A program made the translations under genes and the position numbers. From positions 930,001 through 994,000 of the forward strand of contig NZ_CP025422.1 of assembly GCF_002848265.1 (NCBI RefSeq): a stretch of DNA of 64,000 nucleotides. Reading direction: 5' to 3'. The stretch is from Zhihengliuella sp. ISTPL4 (GTDB lineage Bacteria; Actinomycetota; Actinomycetes; Actinomycetales; Microbacteriaceae). The stretch's first letter is position 1; the number at the start of each line of letters is the position of its first letter. The notes beneath the pieces were generated by a model that was not told the origin of the DNA, did not search any database, and saw only the letters and a list, made by a program, of their open reading frames with translations. Positions 17,871-27,031 of this stretch are shown in pieces.

Positions 17871-18773
17871 TCAGGCGCGAGGGTGCGCCAGCCGGTACGT
17901 CGCCGTCAGCCGCTCCGCCGAGACGTGCGTGTAGATCTGCGTGGTGCCCAGGCTCGCGTGCCCCAGGATCTCCTGGACGGCGCGCAGATCCGCGCCCCCG
18001 TCGAGGAGATGCGTCGCCGCCGTGTGGCGAAGGGCGTGCGGCCCGACGGTCTCCGCTCCGACGACGGGTGCGAGCGCGCGGGCGACGACCTCGTAGACGG
18101 TGCGAGGCCCGAGTCGGGCCCCCCGGCTGCCGAGGAAGACAGCAGGTGAGGCGGTGTCCGCCCTGGCGAGGAGAGCGGGGCGGGCGCGACGCAGGTACGC
18201 GCCGAGGGCATCCCGCGCCGGCGCACCGAACGGGACGACCCGTTCCTTGTCGCCCTTGCCGCGTACGAGCGCTGTTCCGCGGTCGAGATCGAGGTCGTCG
18301 ATGTCGAGTCCGCAGAGTTCGGAGACGCGGACCGCGGCGCCGTAGAGGAATTCCAGCACGGCGTGGTCGCGGAGAGCGACCGGCTCCCCCGAGGATGCGG
18401 CCTGACGGTGGCTCTCCAACAGCCCGGACATCGCGTCCTTCGAGGCTACGGTGGGCAGCGTCTTGGCGCGCTTCGGCGCGACGAGCCGGAGACTCGGATC
18501 GATGGGGATGAGCTCCTGCTCGCGCGCCCACCCGAAGAACGCCCGCGCGGTGGCGGCGCGTCGGGCCAGCGTCGACCGCGCGTCGCCGCGCTGGGTCGCC
18601 TGCCACAGCCATTCGCGCAGCATCTCCAGTTCGACGTGATCGACCGGTCCCCCGCCGATGCTGGCGCCGAGGTCCCGAAGGTCGGAGCGGTAGGCCTTCA
18701 CCGTCGCCGGGGAGAGCCGGCGCACCTTCTCGAGGTGGTCGGCGAACGCCTCGACAGCGACCGCGAAATCCAT
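17871..18773 (-). CDS. xerC: Tyrosine recombinase XerC
   Basis: Resolves chromosome dimers at dif with its partner XerD. The 300 residues fit the XerC/D length. The SAM-like N-terminal core-binding domain has LSPATVKAYRSDL; the catalytic domain shows Arg in AAVRVSELCGLD, Lys in GKGDKERVVPFG, HALRH, LGHASLGTTQIYTHV with His and the nucleophile Tyr. Gene order after dprA is usual for actinobacterial XerC and argues against an integrase of a mobile element. The ATG at 18773 is preferred; CAGGGT lies six bases upstream and GGAGG abuts it. Confidence 0.92.
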   Translation of the reverse strand: MDFAVAVEAFADHLEKVRRLSPATVKAYRSDLRDLGASIGGGPVDHVELEMLREWLWQATQRGDARSTLARRAATARAFFGWAREQELIPIDPSLRLVAPKRAKTLPTVASKDAMSGLLESHRQAASSGEPVALRDHAVLEFLYGAAVRVSELCGLDIDDLDLDRGTALVRGKGDKERVVPFGAPARDALGAYLRRARPALLARADTASPAVFLGSRGARLGPRTVYEVVARALAPVVGAETVGPHALRHTAATHLLDGGADLRAVQEILGHASLGTTQIYTHVSAERLTATYRLAHPRA

Positions 18774-18828
18774 GCCTCCACCCTGCCGCTCCTCCGACTC
18801 CGGAACGCGGCGCCCCGCCGAGGGCGAG

Positions 18829-20019
18829 CTAGGACGTGGGCGCGGCACCGACGCCCCGCCAGCCGTGCCCATCGCGCCGCACGAGCCCGTCCAGATCGAG
18901 GAGGCCGAGCAGGGCCCTGGCCCGCTCGACGGTGAGGTTCGCGCGCTGCGCGAGCTCCGCCTCCGTCCGCGCGGTGCGGGTGCTCAGCGCACGGAGGAGT
19001 TGCACCCGGCCCCGGTCCGTCGCCTCCTGACTCCCGGACGTCCGCGCGTCGACGGGAAGCATCTCCGCCACCTCGGCCGCGGAGGTGACGCACACCGCGT
19101 TGTACTCGCGCAGCAACCGGTGGCACCCGGCCGACGACGCCGACGTGACGGGACCGGGAACCGCGCCGAGCGGCCTGCCCAGCGTCGCGGCGTGCCCCGC
19201 CGTGTTGAGGGAGCCGCTGCGCCACCCGGCCTCCACGACCACCGTGGCCTGCCCCAGCGCGGCGATGAGTCGGTTGCGAGCGAGGAAGCGCCAGCGCGTC
19301 GGCGCCGTGCCGCAGGGGACCTCGCTCACGACGACCCCGTCATCCGCGATCCGTGCGAGAAGGTTGCGGTGACCGGCCGGGTACGGACGGTCGACTCCCC
19401 CGGCGAGGACTGCGACCGTCCCGCCGCCGACCGTCAGTGCGGCGCGATGGGCGGCCCCGTCGATGCCGTATGCCCCGCCGGATACGACCGCCGTCCCGCC
19501 GGCCGCCAGGTCTCCGGCGACGTCGGCGGCGACGCGCTCCCCGTAGGCGGTGGCCGCCCTCGCGCCCACGATCGCGACGCGTGCGCTGCTCGTCAGGAAC
19601 TCAGCACGTCCGCGCACCCACAGCACCATCGGCGCCTCCGCGTCGAGATCGTCGACGGCGATCGGCCAGCCGGGTTCTCCCGGAAGGAGCAGCTGCGCGC
19701 CGGCCTTCTGTGCGCCCCGGAGCGCACCGATCACGGCCGCCGGATCTGCGCGCTGCCGCCACCGCGCACGCGCCTCATCCAAGGCCCGTCTCGCGCCCAC
19801 GGCTCGGATCACCGGCCAGGACCGACCTGGCGCCTCCAGAGCGAAGCGCAGTCCGTCGACAGGTCCGAACTCCCGCACGAGGGTCGCGGCGACCGCGTCA
19901 CCGGGGTCGGCGATGACCGACCAGGCGACGCGGGCGAGTGCTTCCGTCACCTCATCGGCACCGCGCACGCCCCGTGCTGCGTCGAGCGCCTCCGGTTGGG
20001 AGAGGAGATCGTCGATCAT
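18829..20019 (-). CDS. dprA: DNA-processing protein DprA
   Basis: Binds incoming single-stranded DNA and loads RecA in natural transformation; its role in non-competent actinobacteria is unclear. 396 residues: an N-terminal helical region, then the Rossmann-like core with VGARAATAYGE, VVSGGAYGIDGAAHRAAL, VAVLAGGVDRPYPAGHRNL and the DNA-binding ARNRLIAALGQATVVVEA. The C-terminal winged-helix (RTEAELAQRANLTVERARALL) is present. Its ATG overlaps the yifB stop by ATGA. Confidence 0.94.
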   Translation of the reverse strand: MIDDLLSQPEALDAARGVRGADEVTEALARVAWSVIADPGDAVAATLVREFGPVDGLRFALEAPGRSWPVIRAVGARRALDEARARWRQRADPAAVIGALRGAQKAGAQLLLPGEPGWPIAVDDLDAEAPMVLWVRGRAEFLTSSARVAIVGARAATAYGERVAADVAGDLAAGGTAVVSGGAYGIDGAAHRAALTVGGGTVAVLAGGVDRPYPAGHRNLLARIADDGVVVSEVPCGTAPTRWRFLARNRLIAALGQATVVVEAGWRSGSLNTAGHAATLGRPLGAVPGPVTSASSAGCHRLLREYNAVCVTSAAEVAEMLPVDARTSGSQEATDRGRVQLLRALSTRTARTEAELAQRANLTVERARALLGLLDLDGLVRRDGHGWRGVGAAPTS

Positions 20020-21545
20020 CGCGCCGCCCCCGTCCGCAGAAGCAGCGCGCGACCCACCTCGTCCGTACCGGGTCGGTCGCGGCCGGCCAAGTCAGCCATG
20101 GTCCAGGCCACGCGGAGGACACGGTCATACCCACGGAGCGTCAACGCCCCTCGTTCCAGCGCCCGGTCCAGGCCGGCCCGCACCTCGGGCGCGAGCCGGA
20201 GCGCCCCATGCCGGAGGACGGTGCCGGGGACCTCCGCGTTCCGCCGCCATGGGGTCCCGCGCCATCGCTGCTCTGCTCGTGAGCGTGCAGCCCCCACACG
20301 GCCTCGCGCCTCGGCGGTCGTCACTCCGGAGCGCTCCCCCGCGATCGAACGGGAGGCGGCGACGCGGGTGACCGGCAGATCGATGTCGAGACGGTCGCGC
20401 AACGGGCCGGAAAGGCGGGTGGCATAGCGTCGCAGCGCCTGTGGCGGGCAGATGCAGTCCCCGTCCCGCACGCCCCGGTTGCCGCACGGACACGGGTTCA
20501 TCGCCAACACCAGCTGGAACCGCGCCGGGAACCGCACGACGAAGCCCGAGCGGTGCACGTCGATGAACCCCGTCTCGAGCGGCTGCCGCAGGGCGTCCAG
20601 AGCCACCCGCGGGAACTCCGCCGCCTCGTCGAGGAAGAGGACGCCCCGATGCGCCCGCGCGACCGCGCCAGGGCGCGCCGTTCGCGATCCACCGCCGACC
20701 ATCGCCGCCATCGAGGCGCTGTGATGCGGGGCGACGAGCGGAGGCTGGTGGTCCAGCCCGGTCACGGCTTCGCCGCAGAGGGAGCGCACGGAAGCGACCT
20801 CGATCGCCTCCTCCTCGGTCAGCGGCGGCATGATCCCGGGCAATCGCGCGGCGAGCATCGTCTTGCCTGCTCCCGGCGGTCCGCTCAGGAGCATGTTGTG
20901 GCCGCCCGCGGCCGCGACGATGAGGGCCTCCACGGCTTCCTCCTGTCCGAGGACATCGCTGAGGTCCCGGTCGTCCGGTTCTCCCTCCGGCGGCTGCGGG
21001 CCGGGAACCGGCTCGACATCCGGCACCTCCACCTCGGCCCCGTGCCAGACTGCCACCTCGGCGAGCGACGCGGCGGCACGCACCTCGACGCCGGCGACGA
21101 GACCGGCTTCCGTCGCGTTGCCGTGCGGCACGATCACGCGCTCGAAGCCGGCGCGTGCAGCGGCGAAGACCGCGGGAAGAACACCGGGGACGGGCCGCAG
21201 ACGGCCATCCAGCCCGACCTCCCCCAGATGCACCGTCTGCCGCACGGCACGACGAGCGAGCATGTCACTCGCGGCGAGCGAGGCGACCGCGATCGCGAGG
21301 TCGAAGGCGGACCCGTGCTTGGGCAGACTCGCCGGCGAGAGGTTCACCGTCAGACGCCGCCGGGGCAGCGGAAGCCCGGAGTTCACGCAGGCGTTGTGCA
21401 CGCGCTGCACCGCCTCGCCCAGAGACTTGTCGGGGAGCCCGATGATCCGGAACTCCGGCGTCTGCGGGGAGAGGTCGGCCTCGACCTCGACGACATGCCC
21501 CTCCGCTCCGGTGAGGGCCACCGACCACGTCCGAGCCGTGCTCAC
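20016..21545 (-). CDS. YifB family Mg-chelatase-like AAA+ ATPase
   Basis: 509 residues. The N-terminal ChlI-like domain has FRIIGLPDKSLGEAVQRV and NLSPASLPKHGSAFDLAIA. The AAA module follows with Walker A SGPPGAGKTMLAARLPG, Walker B VLFLDEAAEF and the C-terminal helical domain containing CICPPQALRRYATRLSGP. Family members (ComM/YifB) act as helicases in branch migration during transformation. The GTG at 21545 overlaps the yraN stop by GTGA. Co-translation with dprA fits a shared job on recombining DNA. Confidence 0.93.
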   Translation of the reverse strand: MSTARTWSVALTGAEGHVVEVEADLSPQTPEFRIIGLPDKSLGEAVQRVHNACVNSGLPLPRRRLTVNLSPASLPKHGSAFDLAIAVASLAASDMLARRAVRQTVHLGEVGLDGRLRPVPGVLPAVFAAARAGFERVIVPHGNATEAGLVAGVEVRAAASLAEVAVWHGAEVEVPDVEPVPGPQPPEGEPDDRDLSDVLGQEEAVEALIVAAAGGHNMLLSGPPGAGKTMLAARLPGIMPPLTEEEAIEVASVRSLCGEAVTGLDHQPPLVAPHHSASMAAMVGGGSRTARPGAVARAHRGVLFLDEAAEFPRVALDALRQPLETGFIDVHRSGFVVRFPARFQLVLAMNPCPCGNRGVRDGDCICPPQALRRYATRLSGPLRDRLDIDLPVTRVAASRSIAGERSGVTTAEARGRVGAARSRAEQRWRGTPWRRNAEVPGTVLRHGALRLAPEVRAGLDRALERGALTLRGYDRVLRVAWTMADLAGRDRPGTDEVGRALLLRTGAAR

Positions 21546-21904
21546 GCGATGTCCTCGAGATGCTCGATGGACGCGGTCGCCGGAACCGCCCCCACGATGC
21601 CGACCGCCTCGACCCGCAGGATCCGGCCCCGCGCCACCTCGGGATGCGCCGCGCGCCACGCATAGGCGAGCTGCCACAGCCGACGCCGCTTCCGGTCGTC
21701 GATCGCATCGAACGGGTGCCCGAAAGCCGCCGATCGCCGCGTCTTCACCTCGACCACGGACAGGTGCCGACCGACGACGGCGACGATGTCCAGCTCGCCC
21801 TGCGGACACCGCCAGTTGCGATCGACGATGCGATACCCGCGCTTCGTCAGATAGTCCGCCGCCTGCTGTTCCCCGGCCCGCCCGAGGTCGTCTTTCGCTG
21901 CCAT
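21542..21904 (-). CDS. YraN/UPF0102 family nuclease-fold protein
   Basis: 120 residues with the restriction-endonuclease-like fold: GRAGEQQAADYLTKRGYRI, RNWRCPQGELDIVAV (Glu and Asp of the metal site) and VVEVKTR (Glu, Lys). The biochemical role is unknown; it always travels with rnhB, yifB and dprA. The ATG at 21904 is chosen over an in-frame GTG two codons earlier; neither has a strong Shine-Dalgarno. Confidence 0.88.
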   Translation of the reverse strand: MAAKDDLGRAGEQQAADYLTKRGYRIVDRNWRCPQGELDIVAVVGRHLSVVEVKTRRSAAFGHPFDAIDDRKRRRLWQLAYAWRAAHPEVARGRILRVEAVGIVGAVPATASIEHLEDIA

Positions 21905-22025
21905 CCCCACAGGATGGACGTCCCTGCCCCGGTGCCACGGGCGTCGCTCCCCGACGACCCGTGAGCTGTGGATACTTTCGGAGAAGGTAGAAAGTGTGCA
22001 GGAACCCGGCGGCCCCGGGCCGTCG

Positions 22026-22352
22026 TCACTCTCCGTCGAGCGAGAGCTCCTGCGGCAGCTCGAACTCGCGGCGCTGCAGCTCCTCGACGTTCACATCCTT
22101 GAACGTGAGCACCCGGACGGCCTTCACGAAGCGATCCGCGCGGTAGATATCCCACACCCAGACGTCACTCATGGAGATCTCGAAGTAGAAGTCGTGCTCG
22201 GTGTCCCGACGCACCACGTTGACCTCGTTGGCCAGATAGAAGCGACGCTCGGTCTCCACGACGTACTGGAACTGAGAGACGACGTCGCGGTACTCGCGGA
22301 ACAGCGCGAGCTCGAGTTCGCGGTCGTAGTCGTCGAAGGCTTCCTCATCCAT
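22026..22352 (-). CDS. DUF2469 family protein
   Basis: 108 residues, acidic and highly conserved across actinobacteria; function unknown. Recognisable by YDRELELALFREYRDVVSQF near the N-terminus, FYLANEVNVV and the ISMSDVWVWDIYRADRFVK core. No membrane segment or known catalytic motif. It keeps its usual place between rnhB and yraN. A TAGGAT box lies nine bases before the ATG, which would leave an almost leaderless mRNA. Confidence 0.9.
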   Translation of the reverse strand: MDEEAFDDYDRELELALFREYRDVVSQFQYVVETERRFYLANEVNVVRRDTEHDFYFEISMSDVWVWDIYRADRFVKAVRVLTFKDVNVEELQRREFELPQELSLDGE

Positions 22353-22408
22353 GATGAGTCCATCCTATGGTCGACAGCCGCCGGGCGCGGCATCCCGGAC
22401 CTGACGGC

Positions 22409-23068
22409 TCAGAACAGCGTCGGTGCGTCGGCGATCGCCCACGAGGACCGGTGGAACGGCGAGAGGCCGAACGAGCGGATGGCCTCCCGATGCTCCGGGC
22501 TCGCATAGCCCTTGTTCCTGTCCCACTGATAGTCGCGGTGATCCTCGTGGAGTTCCGCCATGTACCCGTCCCTGGCCACCTTCGCGATCACCGAGGCCGC
22601 CGACACGGAGGCGCAGTCGCGATCCGCTTTGACGACCGGCCGGACGTTCAGGGGCGCCGGATGCACGCGCGAGACGTAGTCGTGGTTGCCGTCGAGGAGG
22701 ATCAGAGCGTTCTCGACCGTGGCGCCCTGCGCCACCACCGCCGACACGGCGCGTGAGGCGGCGAGACCGAGGGCCCGCATGATGCCGACCTCGTCCACCT
22801 CGCCGGCCGTCGCCCAGCCCACCGCGGATGCCTGCACCCATGCCGCCGCTCGGGCGGCGACCTCCGGGCGCCGACGCTCGGGGACGAGCTTCGAGTCGCG
22901 CAGCCCCTCCGGCACGCGACGACGCGCACCTTTGGCATCCATCAGGGTCGCCCCGACGGCGACCGGCCCGGCCAGCGCCCCGCGACCGACCTCGTCGAGG
23001 GCGATGATCAGGTCGCACTCCCCCAGGAGCTTCCGCTCCAGGGTCAGCCGAGGCGTGATGACGGTCAT
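22409..23068 (-). CDS. rnhB: Ribonuclease HII
   Basis: Removes ribonucleotides and RNA primers from DNA-RNA hybrids. 219 residues. The active-site cluster is intact: LDEVGRGALAGP (Asp-Glu), LLDGNHDYV (Asp) and KADRDCASVSAASVIAKVARD (Asp). The ATG overlaps the lepB stop by ATGA. Confidence 0.96.
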   Translation of the reverse strand: MTVITPRLTLERKLLGECDLIIALDEVGRGALAGPVAVGATLMDAKGARRRVPEGLRDSKLVPERRRPEVAARAAAWVQASAVGWATAGEVDEVGIMRALGLAASRAVSAVVAQGATVENALILLDGNHDYVSRVHPAPLNVRPVVKADRDCASVSAASVIAKVARDGYMAELHEDHRDYQWDRNKGYASPEHREAIRSFGLSPFHRSSWAIADAPTLF

Positions 23069-23790
23069 TCGGGATCCGGTACTCCGGTGAAGATGTCGTG
23101 GTGCCCGTCGATCGTCCCGAAGCGGTCAAGCGGCCAGGTCGTCAGGAACGCCTTGCCCACGATGTTGGAGACCGGGACGAAGCCGCCACTCGGGAGATCT
23201 TGATGCGCGCGGGCGTCGCGCGAACGGTCACGGTTGTCGCCGAGGAGCCACACGGAGTCCTCGGGGACGACGACGTCGAACGGCTCGTTCGACGCCGCGG
23301 TGTCGCCCTCCGGCAGGTTCAGATAGCCGAGCTCGTCGATCGGAGCGCCGTTGATGGTGATCTGCCCGAGGGCGTTGCAGCACACGACGTGATCGCCCTC
23401 GACGCCGATGACGCGCTTGACGAGGTGATCCTGCGTGTCCGTCGCCGAGATGCCCACGAAGGTGAGCACCCAGTCGATGGCCTCCACCAGCGGCGGCTGC
23501 GCCGGCGTCTGCGGCATCGGGTCGAGCCACCCGCCCGGGTCTTTGAACACGACGATGTCACCGCGCTCGTAGCCGGTCCAGCGCGGGGTGAGCTCGTCGA
23601 CGAGGATACGGTCGTCGATCAGCAGCGTGCGCTCCATGGAGGCGGAAGGGATGTAGAACGACCGGACCACGAACGTCTTGATGACGAAGGAGACCAGTGC
23701 GGCGATCACGACGATGACCAGCACGTCACGGAGGAAGACCAGGAACCCGCGCCGCCGTCGTGTCGGGCGTGCGGACGGAGAGTCAGTCAT
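23065..23790 (-). CDS. lepB: Signal peptidase I
   Basis: Cleaves Sec/Tat signal peptides at the outer face of the membrane. 241 residues: a basic N-terminus (RPTRRRRG), one membrane helix (about 18-42), then the catalytic domain with Ser in PSASMERTL, Lys in VKRVIGVEGD and the GDNRDRSRDAR box. One Cys pair (VVCCN) is present. The ATG at 23790 is preferred over a longer frame because GAAGGA lies six bases before it. It is separated from rplS by a terminator. Confidence 0.95.
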   Translation of the reverse strand: MTDSPSARPTRRRRGFLVFLRDVLVIVVIAALVSFVIKTFVVRSFYIPSASMERTLLIDDRILVDELTPRWTGYERGDIVVFKDPGGWLDPMPQTPAQPPLVEAIDWVLTFVGISATDTQDHLVKRVIGVEGDHVVCCNALGQITINGAPIDELGYLNLPEGDTAASNEPFDVVVPEDSVWLLGDNRDRSRDARAHQDLPSGGFVPVSNIVGKAFLTTWPLDRFGTIDGHHDIFTGVPDPE

Positions 23791-23862
23791 CTGGTTCCTT
23801 CTCGAAGAATGCACCGTGAGCGCACGGCAGTAACAAGGTTCGCACACCGGGGACAGAACGAA

Positions 23863-23893
23863 AGCACCCCGGGACATCGTGTCCCGGGGTGCT
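23863..23893 (-). terminator. Rho-independent terminator after rplS
   Basis: A 13-bp GC-rich stem (AGCACCCCGGGAC / GTCCCGGGGTGCT) with a 5-nt loop is followed on the minus strand by TTCGTTCT. It lies 16 bases past the rplS stop. Confidence 0.85.
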
Positions 23894-23909
23894 GTGAAGA
23901 AGCTTCGCG

Positions 23910-24260
23910 TCAGTTGTTGACGCGCTTCTCCTTGATCTTCGCCTTCTTGCCGCGCAGCTCGCGCAGGTAGTAGAGCTTGGCGCGACGCACGTCACCGCGG
24001 GTGACGACCTCGATGTGGTCGATCACCGGGGAGTGCACCGGGAAGGTACGCTCCACGCCCACCTGGAAGCTGATCTTCCGGACGGTGAAGGTCTCGCGGA
24101 CACCATCGCCCTGGCGGCCGATGACGACGCCCTGGAAGACCTGGATACGGGAGCGGTTGCCCTCGGTGATGTTCACGTGCACCTTGACGGTGTCACCGGG
24201 GAAGAACTCGGGGATGTCGGAACGGAGCGAAGCCGCATCGACGGCGTCGAGGATCTGCAT
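23910..24260 (-). CDS. rplS: 50S ribosomal protein L19
   Basis: 116 residues, normal length. [13 protein letters not shown] start, [13 protein letters not shown] and the C-terminal [20 protein letters not shown] signature. The ATG at 24260 is chosen over one six codons upstream for conservation and the GAGAGA about ten bases before it. It is a monocistronic unit here, not joined to trmD as in many bacteria. Confidence 0.96.
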   Translation of the reverse strand: MQILDAVDAASLRSDIPEFFPGDTVKVHVNITEGNRSRIQVFQGVVIGRQGDGVRETFTVRKISFQVGVERTFPVHSPVIDHIEVVTRGDVRRAKLYYLRELRGKKAKIKEKRVNN

Positions 24261-24429
24261 GATCGTCTCTCTCTGCACTCGCCTCAGGTCGGATGCACGG
24301 ATTAGGAAGGAACAAGAATGGGAGTGTGCCGAACGGCGCTGACGCGTCCGCGGGCTCCCCTGGGGCAGAGCCGGTCACGGCACAAAGAACCATTCTGCCA
24401 TGGATGGCAGAGCGCACCAAAACGGTCGA

Positions 24430-24918
24430 TCAGGGACGGTCGTCCGTCTCCCGCACCACGATGACCTCGTGCACGCTCGTCTGCGGCGTCTCCGCACGGG
24501 GCGGGGTCATCGTCGACCAGGAGATCGTCTCGCGAATGCGCGTCCCACTCCCCCGCGCTTCGTTCCAGAGCTGCCACAGCTGCAGCCAGACGAGCCCGAT
24601 GCCCACCACGATGGCGGCCGCGAGGAGCCAACCGAACGCGCCGTCGATGAAGAAGCCGACCGCGATCGTCAGCGCGTGCCACAGGCCGAACCCGGCGACG
24701 TCCCACCACGACAGGGCGCGCTCCGCACGCACCGAGGGGCGGGATCGCGTCAGCAGAGTGAGCAGGAGCTGCCCCACGAACACCGAGGGCATCGCGATGA
24801 GCAGCACCCAGAGGATCGACCAGCCGCCCTGGAAGACCGCCCAGCCGATGAGCAGCCACAGCGGCAGGAGGAACGCCGACGGCAGCAGCCAGCGGAAGAA
24901 GGCCTGTCGGATCCACAT
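24430..24918 (-). CDS. Four-helix membrane protein, function unknown
   Basis: 162 residues. Helices at about 8-28, 32-55, 72-92 and 96-118, then a soluble acidic C-terminal tail of ~45 residues ending VVRETDDRP. No transporter signature is recognised. TAGCAT lies six bases before the ATG, suggesting a leaderless transcript from the 108-bp gap shared with map. The 169-bp stretch between this stop and rplS shows nothing beyond the L19 upstream region. Confidence 0.7.
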   Translation of the reverse strand: MWIRQAFFRWLLPSAFLLPLWLLIGWAVFQGGWSILWVLLIAMPSVFVGQLLLTLLTRSRPSVRAERALSWWDVAGFGLWHALTIAVGFFIDGAFGWLLAAAIVVGIGLVWLQLWQLWNEARGSGTRIRETISWSTMTPPRAETPQTSVHEVIVVRETDDRP

Positions 24919-25026
24919 GCTCCGATGCTACGGGGACCTCGCGTCCCGGTCACGGGTGTTCGCTGAGAGCGGGAGGCGCCGGGCGCCCGCCCGATCAGGG
25001 AGAATGGACGAGACGAGAGGACACTG

Positions 25027-25809
25027 ATGATCGAACTGCGCACCCCTGCCGAGATCGATGAGATGCGCGCGGCAGGCCGGTTCGTCGCCGAGACGCTGGC
25101 GACCCTGCGCGACGAGACGAAGGTCGGCACCAACCTCCTGGCGATCGACCGCCGGGCCCACGACATGATCCGCAAGGCGGGCGCCGAGTCCTGCTACATC
25201 GACTATCACCCGTCGTTCGGCGCGAGCCCGTTCGGCAAGGTCATCTGCACCTCGGTGAACGACGCCGTGCTGCACGGTCTCCCCCACGACTACACGCTCA
25301 AGGACGGTGACCTCGTCACCCTCGACTTCGCCGTGTCGGTGGACGGCTGGGTCGCGGACTCCGCCGTCTCCTTCGTCGTCGGAACTCCACGCGAGGAGGA
25401 CCTGCGCCTCATCGACACCACGGAACGTGCCCTGGCGGCCGCGATCGAGACCTCCGTCGTCGGCCACCGCATCGGCGACATCTCCGCTGCCATCGCCGAC
25501 ATCGCCCACGGTGAGGGGTACTCGATCAACACGGACTTCGGCGGCCATGGCGTCGGTCGCACAATGCACGGCGACCCCCATGTCGCGAACGACGGACGCG
25601 CCGGTCGGGGCTTCCCGCTCCGCGCCGGACTCGTGCTCGCGCTGGAGCCCTGGTTCCTCGCAACGACGGACGAACTCATCACCGACCCCGACGGCTGGAC
25701 GCTGCGCAGCGCGGACGGCTCCCGCGGCGCGCACTCCGAGCACACGATCGCCATCACCGATGACGGACCGATCATCCTGACGGATCGCTCGTTCCTCGGC
25801 GTCGACTGA
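25027..25809 (+). CDS. map: Methionine aminopeptidase, type I
   Basis: Removes the initiator Met from nascent proteins. 260 residues with the pita-bread fold: the metal ligands appear as Asp in TLDFAVSVDGWVADSA, His in GHGVGRTMHG, Glu in LALEPWF and Glu/His in GAHSEHTIAI. GAGAGGA lies about six bases before the ATG. The last 38 bp overlap the convergent pyrimidine-dimer glycosylase gene. Confidence 0.95.
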   Translation: MIELRTPAEIDEMRAAGRFVAETLATLRDETKVGTNLLAIDRRAHDMIRKAGAESCYIDYHPSFGASPFGKVICTSVNDAVLHGLPHDYTLKDGDLVTLDFAVSVDGWVADSAVSFVVGTPREEDLRLIDTTERALAAAIETSVVGHRIGDISAAIADIAHGEGYSINTDFGGHGVGRTMHGDPHVANDGRAGRGFPLRAGLVLALEPWFLATTDELITDPDGWTLRSADGSRGAHSEHTIAITDDGPIILTDRSFLGVD

Positions 25810-26254
25810 CCCCGGCCGCCGGGTCGGCGCGCTCCCAGGACGCGACCGGCCCGGGCACGACCGCGAACAACGGGTGCGCCTTCGGGAGTGCAACGTCCTC
25901 CCATCGTGCGAGCTGATCCGGGCTGCGCTCGGCGAGCTTCGCCCGCAGGTGCTCCCACTCCCGCGCGAGCTGATCCGTGGTGACCGGGATCGTCGGAACC
26001 GCCGACTCCGACTGCCGAATACGCGTGCGGTCGAAACGGTAGCCGCGCGCGTCCGCCTCGTCGGCGACGCCCACCAGGTACGCGCCCACCGTGGCCATCG
26101 GATCCGCCGCCGCTCGGAAACGCTCGAGCTGCGGGTGTCGCTGATACCCCTTCGTGGCATCCGCGAGCACCGCCTGAGCGAGGAGCGTCTCCCGCCAGCA
26201 GGCGACGAGCCCCTGCCGATCGAGGTACTCCGGGTGCAGCGACCAGATCCTCAT
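25772..26254 (-). CDS. Pyrimidine dimer DNA glycosylase/endonuclease V family protein
   Basis: 160 residues. The N-terminal MRIWSLHPEYLDRQGLVACW with RETLLAQAVL matches the Pyr_excise family; the Glu of WRET corresponds to catalytic Glu23 of T4 endonuclease V, while residue 2 is Arg instead of Thr. Likely repairs UV dimers, which suits a pigmented or surface-living actinobacterium (inference). Its start overlaps the methyltransferase stop by ATGA. The C-terminal ~20 residues are encoded antisense to the end of map. Confidence 0.82.
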   Translation of the reverse strand: MRIWSLHPEYLDRQGLVACWRETLLAQAVLADATKGYQRHPQLERFRAAADPMATVGAYLVGVADEADARGYRFDRTRIRQSESAVPTIPVTTDQLAREWEHLRAKLAERSPDQLARWEDVALPKAHPLFAVVPGPVASWERADPAAGVSRRRGTSDPSG

Positions 26255-26985
26255 GCGCGGCGATAGCGGAACACGTCCGTGAGGTGCGGGAGGTCGAAGT
26301 CCGCCTTTCCCCGCGTCTCGTCCGCACCGTCCAGCACCGCTTCCAGGGACGCCTCCATCGCCGCGCGCTCGGCATCATCCGCGACGAGGAAGCTGCTCAC
26401 CGTGCCCCACCGGCGCAGATAAGCCTCGCGGGTGATCCGTTCCGTCCAGTGCACCTCCTCGTGCGCCTCCAGCACGAAGCCGGGAAGCTCTGCCGCCGAC
26501 GCGGATGTCTCGTCTGCGGCGTCGACCGCGGGATGCGCCACCCGGTGACACGCGAGGTCCCAGGCACAGGCGGGGTCGGCCCGATTCCACAGCAGCCCGA
26601 GCGCACCACCGGGGACGAGGACACGGGCGATCTCGGCGGAGGCTGCATCCCGATCGAACCAGTGGAACGCCTGCGCGACGCTGACGGCATCGACGGAGCC
26701 GTCCGGCACGGGGATCCTCTCAGCGGTCCCCGGTTGCGCGCTGACGGTGGGCAGGTTCCGTGCGAGGACGGCGAGCATCGGCGCGGAGGGCTCGACGGCG
26801 ATCACCCGCGACGCGCGCCCGACGAGCAGGCTCGTGAACTTCCCGGTGCCGGCACCGAGATCCAGCACCGTGACCACCGACTCCGAAACGATGATGTCGG
26901 CAGCGCGCTCCGGGAACCCGGGACGATAGAGGTCGTACTCCTCACCGATGCCTTCGAACGAGCGTGCGCGTGTCACATCCACCAT
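26251..26985 (-). CDS. Class I SAM-dependent methyltransferase
   Basis: 244 residues with a Methyltransf_11-type fold: VLDLGAGTGKFTSLL (motif I), VIAVEPSAPML, PVPDGSVDAVSVAQAFHWFD and a C-terminal helical part. The AQAFHWF motif is common in yeast Crg1-like and bacterial small-molecule methyltransferases; the substrate cannot be named. TAGCGT lies six bases before the ATG, a leaderless signature. Translationally coupled to the DNA glycosylase. Confidence 0.85.
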   Translation of the reverse strand: MVDVTRARSFEGIGEEYDLYRPGFPERAADIIVSESVVTVLDLGAGTGKFTSLLVGRASRVIAVEPSAPMLAVLARNLPTVSAQPGTAERIPVPDGSVDAVSVAQAFHWFDRDAASAEIARVLVPGGALGLLWNRADPACAWDLACHRVAHPAVDAADETSASAAELPGFVLEAHEEVHWTERITREAYLRRWGTVSSFLVADDAERAAMEASLEAVLDGADETRGKADFDLPHLTDVFRYRRA

Positions 26986-27031
26986 GTGTCGACGCTAACA
27001 GCAGTCATCGCGGCCGATGGTCACGGCCGGC

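Noticed and set aside
17871..18773. Tyrosine recombinase as an integrase of a mobile element
   Set aside because: Its length, its place after dprA, and the absence of att repeats, tRNA or phage genes fit chromosomal XerC.
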